Source: Paenimyroides aestuarii (GTDB lineage Bacteria; Bacteroidota; Bacteroidia; Flavobacteriales; Flavobacteriaceae). Taken from it: a stretch of DNA of 64,000 nucleotides. A model generated the notes under the pieces. The model was not told the DNA's origin and did no database searches. It saw nothing but the letters and a program-made list of their open reading frames with translations. The stretch lies in assembly GCF_024628805.1 (NCBI RefSeq), contig NZ_CP102382.1, positions 2,604,001 to 2,668,000 on the forward strand, given 5' to 3'. Numbering within the stretch: the stretch's first letter is position 1; the number at the start of each line of letters is the position of its first letter. This document shows positions 16,827 to 25,160 of this stretch, piece after piece. Position numbers and translations under genes: made by a program.

Positions 16827-19025
16827 ATGTTTGATAAATTAATTATTAAGTTTGGTGACAATCAGTTTTACAACGCAATAAAAATTACTTTTACGGCTAT
16901 TTTGGCATTTTTTATCTTTTATGATACCGCCGATTTTACTGCTGCATTCACCGTGACTTTAGGTGCATTGCTGTGTGCGCCAATTGATATTTCGAGCAAT
17001 TTTAAACATAAGATTATTGGTTTGCTTTTGGTGGCTTTTTTAATACCAATTATCTCATTTTTATTAACATACACCTATTCCTATTTTTTTATTTTTGCAC
17101 CACTTTTTTGCGGACTTATCTTTTTATCGGCAATAATATCGCTTTTTGGACACCGTGCCAATTTGCTTTCTTTTACCTTATTGCTTACTATTAGTTTATC
17201 GTTTATTCACCACGACAAACCCGAAATATTGGTAAATAATTGTTTGTATTTATTGCTGGGTGGCTTGTTTTACACCTCAATTTCGGTGCTTTTTTACTTT
17301 ATTAAACCCAACCGATATATTAATTTAGAAGTTGCTGAATGTATTGAAATAACCGGAGAATACTTGCAATTAAGAGCCGATTTGTGGACCACAGATGCTG
17401 ATCGGGAGAAAATTAACCGGCAAATGCTTGAAAAACAAATTCGGATTAATGAACTGCACGAGCATATTCGTGAATATTTGGTTTATAACAAAGCACGCAC
17501 CTTAAATTCAAACAACAACAGGAAGCTTTTAGTGGCACTGACCTCTGTGGTTGAAATTTTGGAATTGGCTATGGCAAACACTTTTAATCATGAAGAATTT
17601 ATCGATTTTTTTAAGGAAGATCTTTCTGTTTTAAAAGCATATAAATCGTTGGCAGAACAATTTGCTTTTACATTAAAAAGGTTGGCTTTTCATATCAAAA
17701 CTAATAAAAAACACCATTCCCAGGGAAGTTTAGCAAACGATTTTAAACAATTAAAAAGCAAAATGGATGCATTTGTGAAGCGTCAAAATATTTCTATTTA
17801 TGATGAAAATGCTGTAAATATCAACAACTTGCTTTTTTATGCTGATAAACAAATTGAAAAAATTAAAGGTTTAGAACGTATCTATAAAGAACGTGTAAAT
17901 GCCGATGAACTGCGAGGAAAATACCGCGATTTAGAGAAATTTTTTACACCTGAACACTATCGTTTAAAAACATTAATTGACCATTTAAACTTTAAATCGG
18001 CTACATTTAGATATGCGCTTCGCATTACCATTACCATGTTTATTGGTCTGCTTATTGGAACAATTTTTAAGTTTGAAAACGCTTATTGGATTTTACTTAC
18101 TATTGTAGTGATTATGCGTCCGGGCTATGGTTTAACGAAACAACGCTCATCGCAAAGAGTCATTGGAACCATAATTGGAGGTGTTTTAGGAATTGTAGCT
18201 TTGATTTTAATTGACAATAATATCGTGCTTACTGTGTTGGCTATTTTGTCGATGCTTTTTGGATATTGGCTTTCGGCTACCGATTATAAAATAGGCGTTA
18301 GTTTTGTAACCTTTTATGTGATTTTAATTTATGGTTTACTTACAGACAATGCCGAATCGCACCTAATTTATCGCATTCTTGATACGGTAATTGGTGCGTT
18401 GTTGGCTTTTTTGGCTACAAGATTTGTATGGCCCACATGGGAATTACAATCGGTGAATACCTATTTAGAAAAGTCGTTACGCGCCATTAAATTCTATATT
18501 ATTGAAGTGAAATATTACTATATAAAAAAAGGAGAACCTACCACATCCTACAAAATCGCACGAAAAAATGCATTTATCGAAGTTGGAAATTTAATGGCCA
18601 GTTTTCAGCGAATGATTCAAGAGCCCAAACGCAAACAAGCCAATCGCGTAGAGCTTTATGAACTCACGGTTTTAAATCAAACATTGGTTTCATCAGCAGC
18701 AAGTATTGGAACATACATTCAATTTCACAAAACCACCGAGGCTTCAAAAGCATTTAAAATGGTGATGGATTATATCAACAATAATTTAAGTCAGGCGCTT
18801 CACAACCTTGATTTTGATGCAGAACTTACAACAGATAGCCAAGAGGATTATCAAATAAGTATCAGCCAGTTGAAAACAATCCGCCGACAAGAAGTTGATA
18901 AACTAGATATTGATGAGCAATCGAAAATTCAAAAATTAGAAGAAGCACAGCTGATTATTGACCAATTAATCTTCATGAGCAACCTGTCCGAAAAAATCGA
19001 AAAACTTACATTGAAAATGAAATAA
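16827..19025 (+). CDS. FUSC family inner-membrane protein (YccS-like)
   Basis: 732 aa with two blocks of membrane helices: about residues 15-170, then a long cytoplasmic region (170-390) and a second block at about 395-535 containing AYWILLTIVVIMRPGYGLTKQRSSQRVIGTIIGG. That last segment is the signature of the fusaric acid resistance/YccS superfamily. The C-terminal 190 residues are helical and cytoplasmic. Relatives are proposed exporters of aromatic acids, but substrates are rarely known. The gene stands alone, divergent from def and convergent with the CDGSH gene. Confidence 0.9.
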   Translation: MFDKLIIKFGDNQFYNAIKITFTAILAFFIFYDTADFTAAFTVTLGALLCAPIDISSNFKHKIIGLLLVAFLIPIISFLLTYTYSYFFIFAPLFCGLIFLSAIISLFGHRANLLSFTLLLTISLSFIHHDKPEILVNNCLYLLLGGLFYTSISVLFYFIKPNRYINLEVAECIEITGEYLQLRADLWTTDADREKINRQMLEKQIRINELHEHIREYLVYNKARTLNSNNNRKLLVALTSVVEILELAMANTFNHEEFIDFFKEDLSVLKAYKSLAEQFAFTLKRLAFHIKTNKKHHSQGSLANDFKQLKSKMDAFVKRQNISIYDENAVNINNLLFYADKQIEKIKGLERIYKERVNADELRGKYRDLEKFFTPEHYRLKTLIDHLNFKSATFRYALRITITMFIGLLIGTIFKFENAYWILLTIVVIMRPGYGLTKQRSSQRVIGTIIGGVLGIVALILIDNNIVLTVLAILSMLFGYWLSATDYKIGVSFVTFYVILIYGLLTDNAESHLIYRILDTVIGALLAFLATRFVWPTWELQSVNTYLEKSLRAIKFYIIEVKYYYIKKGEPTTSYKIARKNAFIEVGNLMASFQRMIQEPKRKQANRVELYELTVLNQTLVSSAASIGTYIQFHKTTEASKAFKMVMDYINNNLSQALHNLDFDAELTTDSQEDYQISISQLKTIRRQEVDKLDIDEQSKIQKLEEAQLIIDQLIFMSNLSEKIEKLTLKMK

Positions 19026-19044
19026 GCATTTAAAAGCTTTTTAG

Positions 19045-19467
19045 TCAGCCTTTAAAACCAATTTTGTTGTGGTTTCCATCACAAAATGGTTTATTTGCCG
19101 ATGCCCCACAACGACAAAGAGCTGTGTTGTTTTGTTTTTCCTCTGTGCGTCCGTCTGGGTAAACAATTGTAATCTTCCCACTACAAAGCAACGGACCATT
19201 TTTCAATATTGTAACATTAGTTACTTGATTTTCAAGGTTCACTTCCACCTTTTCATCTTCTAAACTATATGATAAAGCGCCACTTGGGCATTGTTTTATA
19301 TGCGCAATAATAGTTTCGATGGACTCCTTTTCGGGATTAATCCACGGTTTTTCTTTAGGATTAAACACAGTTGGCAAACCTGTTTCGCCACGCCAACACT
19401 TCGTAGAATGTATGCATTTTTCAGGTTCCCAATTAATTGTTAGTGTATCTTTTTTATATTTTTTCAT
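19045..19467 (-). CDS. 4Fe-4S mono-cluster / CDGSH iron-sulfur protein
   Basis: 140 aa with two iron-sulfur modules. Residues 1-70 match the divergent mono-cluster ferredoxin domain (Fer4_19): CIHSTKCWRG and later QCPSGALSY provide the Cys ligands. The C-terminal part is a CDGSH domain, CRCGASANKPFCDGNHNKIGF (about residues 118-138), with the C-x-C-x9-C-x3-H 2Fe-2S ligands intact; here the 'CDGSH' reads CDGNH. Such fusions are widespread in bacteria and presumed to be redox or Fe-S transfer proteins. Transcribed alone. Confidence 0.92.
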   Translation of the reverse strand: MKKYKKDTLTINWEPEKCIHSTKCWRGETGLPTVFNPKEKPWINPEKESIETIIAHIKQCPSGALSYSLEDEKVEVNLENQVTNVTILKNGPLLCSGKITIVYPDGRTEEKQNNTALCRCGASANKPFCDGNHNKIGFKG

Positions 19468-19502
19468 GGTTTAATGTCTTAGATTCAAGATCCATAAATA
19501 TA

Positions 19503-19535
19503 ACAAAAAAACAGCCCCATTTCGGAACTGCTTTT
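19503..19535 (-). terminator. Terminator of the ABC-F gene
   Basis: Minus-strand hairpin AGCAGTTCC / GGGGCTGTT (nine pairs including G-T wobbles) with loop GAAAT, followed by seven T. It sits just past the ABC-F stop at 19557. Confidence 0.65.
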
Positions 19536-19556
19536 AAATAATATCATAAGATGTAA

Positions 19557-21185
<1,629 letters not shown>

Positions 21186-21195
21186 TTATAAGTTG

Positions 21196-21203
21196 CAAAT
21201 TTA
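21196..21203 (-). promoter_or_regulatory. -7 box (TAAATTTG) of the ABC-F gene
   Basis: Minus-strand TAAATTTG, exact consensus, 22 bases upstream of the ATG at 21173. Confidence 0.5.
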
Positions 21204-21362
21204 CAAAAATATATCCGATTTTAGCCTAAACACGAAGTACTTAAACACTTACTGGGTGAGTATTTTGCTCACATTTTCTTAAATTTAACTTTAATATGGC
21301 TTTTTTCTTAAAATTATATTAAATTTAACGTAATTTGAAATGAAAAGCAAAAAGGGTTGGTT

Positions 21363-21370
21363 TAACTTTG
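21363..21370 (+). promoter_or_regulatory. -7 box (TAACTTTG) of the DUF2520-kdsC operon
   Basis: TAACTTTG ends 5 bases before the ATG at 21376. It favours that ATG over the in-frame ATG at 21340 and predicts a very short or absent leader. Confidence 0.45.
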
Positions 21371-21375
21371 GTTTC

Positions 21376-22125
21376 ATGAAAACAATTAACATAATAGGTT
21401 CGGGCAATGTGGCATATCACCTGTTGCGTGCTATTGAAAAATCAACCAATTATAAAATTCAAAATGTGGCGGTGCGTTCTTTGGAAAAACCAGTGGATTT
21501 TATTGCTGCTGATTTAATGGTTTTGTTGGAAGATTTAAAACCTGCTGCCATTACTTTGATTTCGGTTACAGATAGCGCCATTGCAGCAGTTTCAGAAAAA
21601 ATTCCTTATACTGATTCGTTGGTAGTGCACACATCTGGAACAACTGCGATGGATGTTTTAAATGATAAAAACAGAAAAGGTGTTTTTTATCCGTTGCAAA
21701 CTTTTTCTAAGCAAAAAGAGGTGCTTTTTGAAGAAGTTCCGCTTTGTTTAGAAGCTGCAGAGCCAAATGATTTAAACGAATTAAAATTATTGGCAAGCGA
21801 ATTATCGAACAATGTGTTTGAAATTACTTCGGAACAGCGAAAAAGTTTACATGTTGCGGCAGTTTTTGTGAGTAATTTCACAAATCATTTATACGCCATT
21901 GGCAATGAAATCTGTGCAGCAAACAATATTTCCTTTGCTATTTTAAAGCCTTTAATCAAAGAAACAGCCGATAAAATTAGATGTTTAAGTCCGAAAGATG
22001 CACAAACAGGACCGGCAATAAGAGGTGACCAAAAAACAATCGATGCACATGAACAATTTTTAACAAACCCAATTTTTAAAGAAATTTACAAATTAATTAC
22101 ACAAAGCATACAAACAAATGTCTAA
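21376..22125 (+). CDS. Rossmann-like / DUF2520 domain protein
   Basis: 249 aa from MKTINIIGSGNVAYHLLRAI. The N-terminal NAD(P)-binding motif is IIGSGNVAYHL (G-x-G-x-x-A), followed by ITLISVTDSAIAAVSEKIPY and VVHTSGTTAMDVL. The C-terminal helical half, VFVSNFTNHLYAIGNEICA and GPAIRGDQKTIDAHEQFL, is the DUF2520 domain, similar in layout to 6-phosphogluconate or ketopantoate reductases. Substrate unknown. An ATG 12 codons upstream exists but would start before the predicted promoter box. It overlaps the kdsC-like gene by 8 bp. Confidence 0.88.
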   Translation: MKTINIIGSGNVAYHLLRAIEKSTNYKIQNVAVRSLEKPVDFIAADLMVLLEDLKPAAITLISVTDSAIAAVSEKIPYTDSLVVHTSGTTAMDVLNDKNRKGVFYPLQTFSKQKEVLFEEVPLCLEAAEPNDLNELKLLASELSNNVFEITSEQRKSLHVAAVFVSNFTNHLYAIGNEICAANNISFAILKPLIKETADKIRCLSPKDAQTGPAIRGDQKTIDAHEQFLTNPIFKEIYKLITQSIQTNV

Positions 22126-22645
22126 AAGCTACAAAGAATATTTAAACCAAATAAACACATTTATATTTGACGTGGACGGGGTTTTAACAAATGGAACCAT
22201 TCACGTAACACAAACAGGAGAATTATTAAGAGAAATGAACATACGCGACGGCTACGCTATGAAAGCCGCGATTGAAAAAGGATACAATGTGTGCGTAATT
22301 TCAGGCGGATCAAGCGAAGGTGTGAGAATACGATTACGAAATTTAGGCATTTACGATATTCATTTGGGGGTTCACGATAAAGTGGAAATTTATCAAGAAT
22401 ACATTGATGTGAACAATATTAAACCCGAAAATGTTTTGTATATGGGCGATGATTTGCCCGATTATTGGGTGATGCAAAAAGTAGGACTACCCGCTTGTCC
22501 GCAAGATGCAGTGCCCGAAATTAAGCAACTTAGCAAATATATTTCGCATGTGAAAGGTGGCAAAGGTGCTGTGCGAGATGTAATTGAACAAGTGATGAAG
22601 GTTCAAGGAAAATGGCTTGAGCACTTCGAAGCAAAATTTGACTAA
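22118..22645 (+). CDS. KdsC-like 3-deoxy-manno-octulosonate-8-phosphate phosphatase (HAD)
   Basis: 175 aa, a capless HAD phosphatase. Motif I is FIFDVDGVLTNG (Asp17 and Asp19 region), motif II VCVISGGSS, motif III Lys with motif IV LYMGDDLPDYWVM. This pattern (D-x-D-G-V-L-T-D/N-G and G-D-D-x-x-D) is that of KdsC, which hydrolyses Kdo-8-phosphate to Kdo. The product of KdsA at 8657 would be its substrate. The closest alternative is a related phosphatase of unknown substrate, since this subfamily is hard to separate by sequence. Confidence 0.85.
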   Translation: MSKSYKEYLNQINTFIFDVDGVLTNGTIHVTQTGELLREMNIRDGYAMKAAIEKGYNVCVISGGSSEGVRIRLRNLGIYDIHLGVHDKVEIYQEYIDVNNIKPENVLYMGDDLPDYWVMQKVGLPACPQDAVPEIKQLSKYISHVKGGKGAVRDVIEQVMKVQGKWLEHFEAKFD

Positions 22646-22664
22646 CAATTAAATAATATAGCTT

Positions 22665-23558
22665 ATGAATGTTCTAAAAAAAGACCAAGCACAAATGATG
22701 TTACAAGTTATTGTAGCTGTTTTACTCTTTAGATTTGTTTTATTTGAATCGCTCATTACTGATTTAGGACTTTCAAAGCTTCATTATTTTGCCTTTTTAA
22801 TTGCCATAGGCTTTATTTTGTACGGTGGTGTTTTGCTTTACAAAATTGTATTACAAGAAGAATTTCCCGATAGAAACATCGAAAAAAGCATTGAGAAATC
22901 ATATTATAAATATTTGGGTGTAAACGCCGTGGGGATTGGTATCGCCTTTTTTGCAGCCAGCGATATAGATAGAACCTATTACTTTGGTTTCTTTTTGGGT
23001 TTGGCAGCTATTTTGTATCTATATATTACCCAATGGCGAAAAATTTTGGTTTTTGATAATATTGTTTATTCATTAATCATTTCATTTCCGTTTTTTATTC
23101 TGATTCTGATGGATTTAATGCCTTCGTTGCAAATGAATGCAGAGCAAAATCCAGAAAAACAGCAGTTATTGAACATTTCCCTACAAATATGTGTGTTGCT
23201 TTGGTTTTTATATTTTATTAAAACCATTTTAATGGACTTAAAGTTTATGGAATTAGACATCAAACACAAACGCAGATCGCTGGCAACCATTCACGGCAGA
23301 GAAATTGGTGCTAAAAGAACCACTTTTTTGTCATTGTTGCCGCTTACATTAATTGCAATTTTTTGTGTCATTCATTTTAATCTCACACTTTTAATTGGAT
23401 ACATTGGTGTGCTGGTAATTTTGCCTTATTTGATTTATCTAGGAAAATTATGGAAAGCAAAAACTACCGAAGATTTTAACGGCATCAACAATTTTTTAAA
23501 CATAATCATTTGGTTAACTATATTTTCTATCGTAGTTTTATTTTTTAATTTAAAATAG
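22665..23558 (+). CDS. UbiA-like membrane protein with degenerate Asp motif
   Basis: 297 aa with eight or nine hydrophobic segments. The layout matches flavobacterial UbiA-family proteins (often annotated as geranylgeranylglycerol-phosphate geranylgeranyltransferase) that sit between KdsC and Maf genes. The second polar motif survives as MDLKFMELDIKHKRRSLATIHG (about residues 195-216; compare D-x-x-x-x-x-x-D-x-x-x-x-x-x-T-L-P). The first Asp-rich motif, expected as N-D-x-F-D-x-x-x-D, reads LLYKIVLQEEFPDRNIEKS (about residues 57-75) and lacks the Mg-binding Asp pattern. Transferase activity is therefore doubtful. It lies 19 bp downstream of the kdsC-like gene. Confidence 0.6.
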   Translation: MNVLKKDQAQMMLQVIVAVLLFRFVLFESLITDLGLSKLHYFAFLIAIGFILYGGVLLYKIVLQEEFPDRNIEKSIEKSYYKYLGVNAVGIGIAFFAASDIDRTYYFGFFLGLAAILYLYITQWRKILVFDNIVYSLIISFPFFILILMDLMPSLQMNAEQNPEKQQLLNISLQICVLLWFLYFIKTILMDLKFMELDIKHKRRSLATIHGREIGAKRTTFLSLLPLTLIAIFCVIHFNLTLLIGYIGVLVILPYLIYLGKLWKAKTTEDFNGINNFLNIIIWLTIFSIVVLFFNLK

Positions 23559-23583
23559 ACGTCCATTTAATTTTTTAAACGAT

Positions 23584-23712
23584 ATAGACACATATATTTT
23601 AACGCTTTATAAGTTTTACAATTAGTACACGTAGTTTCGATTTACTATGTTTTTTATCAAAAATAAAAGCTATTTAAAACTTTAAATTTATAGAAAAAAC
23701 TGTTGTGTCTAT
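23584..23712. repeat. Intergenic inverted repeat (ATAGACACA ... TGTGTCTAT)
   Basis: The 200-bp gap between the UbiA-like gene and maf carries a perfect 9-bp inverted repeat, ATAGACACA at 23584-23592 and its complement at 23704-23712, about 111 bases apart. The interior has no reading frame. The ends resemble the repeats around the GxxExxY relic 1.3 kb downstream (both contain a CATAG/ATAGACACA-type core), so this may be an emptied copy of the same kind of unit. It could also be chance in AT-rich DNA. Confidence 0.35.
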
Positions 23713-23757
23713 TTGGTTATTTAATTATTTTGATGGATTATCATTAACCGTTTTAAA

Positions 23758-24339
23758 ATGATTTTACAAGAAAAATACAACGATTATCAAATAATATTAG
23801 CATCAAACTCCCCAAGAAGAAAACAATTTCTAACCGATTTAGGATTAACTTTTACCATTAATCCTGCCAACGTAAACGAAGCATATCCTTCCCACTTAAA
23901 GGGCAAGGATATTGCTTTATATATCGCCCAGCAAAAGGCATCGGTTTTTAATAATTTGCAAGCAAATGAACTGGTCATAACTTGTGATACCATTGTTTGG
24001 ATTGATGGTGTTGCGTTGGGAAAACCCGAAAACAGTGCAGATGCAAAACAAATGTTGCAACAACTTTCAGGAAAAACACATGAAGTGATCAGTGCCGTTT
24101 GCATTAAATCGAATCAAAAAGAACAACTTTTTTATGATGTAACCAAAGTTTCATTCAACACATTAAACCCTTCAGACATTGCTTATTATGTGGAGACATT
24201 TCAACCATTTGACAAAGCAGGATCTTACGGAATTCAAGAGTGGATTGGCTTGGTTGGTATTGAAAAAATAAATGGTTCATACACCAATGTGGTGGGAATG
24301 CCAATGGAAAAACTTTATAAAGAACTAATGAAATGGTAA
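23758..24339 (+). CDS. maf: Maf-like nucleotide pyrophosphatase
   Basis: 193 aa. The nucleotide-binding start IILASNSPRRKQFLTDLGL (S-x-S-x-R-R), the catalytic segment VITCDTIVWIDGVALGKPEN (D-T-x-V), LSGKTHEVISAVCI, and FDKAGSYGIQEWIGL are the Maf signature motifs. The second sub-motif (YGIQEW) is that of dTTP/UTP pyrophosphatases (YhdE type). It degrades modified or surplus nucleotides; older work linked it to septum formation. It overlaps the MscS gene by 7 bp. Confidence 0.95.
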   Translation: MILQEKYNDYQIILASNSPRRKQFLTDLGLTFTINPANVNEAYPSHLKGKDIALYIAQQKASVFNNLQANELVITCDTIVWIDGVALGKPENSADAKQMLQQLSGKTHEVISAVCIKSNQKEQLFYDVTKVSFNTLNPSDIAYYVETFQPFDKAGSYGIQEWIGLVGIEKINGSYTNVVGMPMEKLYKELMKW

Positions 24340-24845
24340 TGCTTGAAAATTTTCATATACAGGATTATTATGGAAAAATAATCACAACGGTTATTTTAAT
24401 CATCGTTATCTATATTTTGCGATTCATTCTTCGGAAAGTAGTTTTAAAATTCTCTGAAATATCTTTAAAATCAGACAATCGCAGCAAATTGATTATTAAG
24501 TATTTTAATTCGTTGCTGCATATTTTGTTTGTAATTTTTATCATTCTTTTATGGGGTGTTGATACCGGCCAGCTTTTTGGTTTTGTGGGTGCTGCGATTA
24601 CGTTTATTGGCGTGGCGCTTTTTGCACAATGGTCTGTTTTGAGCAATTTTACGGCAGGTGTGATTATGTTTTTTGCTTTTCCTTATAAAATGGGCGATCG
24701 CATACGAATTCAAGACAAAGATTTTCCTATTGAAGCAGAGATAGACGATATTCAAGCATTTCATACCATATTGATCACAGAAGAAGGCGAGCGCATTTCG
24801 TATCCAAATAATCTATTTTTACAAAAAGCTGTAGTTATTTTATAG
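24333..24845 (+). CDS. Small MscS-type mechanosensitive channel
   Basis: 170 aa, short for MscS because it lacks the large C-terminal beta/alpha domain; this size is normal for the compact flavobacterial form. Three transmembrane segments are seen (about residues 17-35, 52-74, 80-100). The pore-lining TM3 is GFVGAAITFIGVALFAQWSVLSNFTAGVIMF, followed by the beta-domain segment FPYKMGDRIRIQDKDFPIEAEIDDI and FHTILITEEGERISYPNNLFLQKA. It would release solutes on osmotic downshift. The start could be the ATG at 24333 or the one at 24339; the first overlaps maf. Confidence 0.88.
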   Translation: MVMLENFHIQDYYGKIITTVILIIVIYILRFILRKVVLKFSEISLKSDNRSKLIIKYFNSLLHILFVIFIILLWGVDTGQLFGFVGAAITFIGVALFAQWSVLSNFTAGVIMFFAFPYKMGDRIRIQDKDFPIEAEIDDIQAFHTILITEEGERISYPNNLFLQKAVVIL

Positions 24846-24853
24846 TATTTTAA

Positions 24854-25103
24854 CAACATAGATACATAGAAATTATTAGATATGAAGACGAAAAATATTT
24901 AGATGAATTAACATACGAAATAATTGGTTGTGGAATTGAAATCTGTCAAAGAAATAATTCCCATTTATGATGCTCAAATTCTAACGTATATGAAACTATT
25001 GAAATGTCCAAAGGGCATTCTTATAAACTTTAATTGTTCAAATATTTTTCAGCATGGTCAAAAGACCTATTTAAATGAATATTTTAGTTCATTGCCCAAA
25101 TAA
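24854..25103 (+). pseudogene. Remnant of a GxxExxY (PDDEXK-type) gene with internal deletion
   Basis: Two reading frames hold the two ends of a GxxExxY protein. Frame A (from 24854) reads ...EKYLDELTYEIIGCGIEI, the N-terminal G-x-x-I-E signature. Frame B (from about 24931) reads VVELKSVKEIIPIYDAQILTYMKLL and then CPKGILINFNCSNIFQHGQK, ending LPK and TAA at 25101-25103, the normal C-terminus. They overlap at GGTTGTGGAATTGAA, which codes GCGIE in one frame and VVELK in the next. About 60 central codons are absent compared with the 120-aa family. No ATG is left in frame A. The gene is dead. It fills most of the 316-bp gap before the PIG-L gene. Confidence 0.85.
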
Positions 25104-25122
25104 TAAACTATTTTTCTATGTA
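24863..25122. repeat. 10-bp inverted repeats flanking the GxxExxY remnant
   Basis: TACATAGAAA at 24863-24872 and its exact complement TTTCTATGTA at 25113-25122 bracket the pseudogene, 240 bases apart. Their placement just outside both ends of the reading frame suggests the ends of a small mobile or repeat unit, or a regulatory hairpin. No transposase is encoded. Confidence 0.55.
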
Positions 25123-25160
25123 GAAAAGAACAATCACTAGTTACTAGAAATATAAAAAAA

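Noticed and set aside
24333..24845. MscS channel as a truncated pseudogene
   Set aside because: The compact form of about 170 residues is normal in Flavobacteria, and the pore helix and beta-domain are intact.
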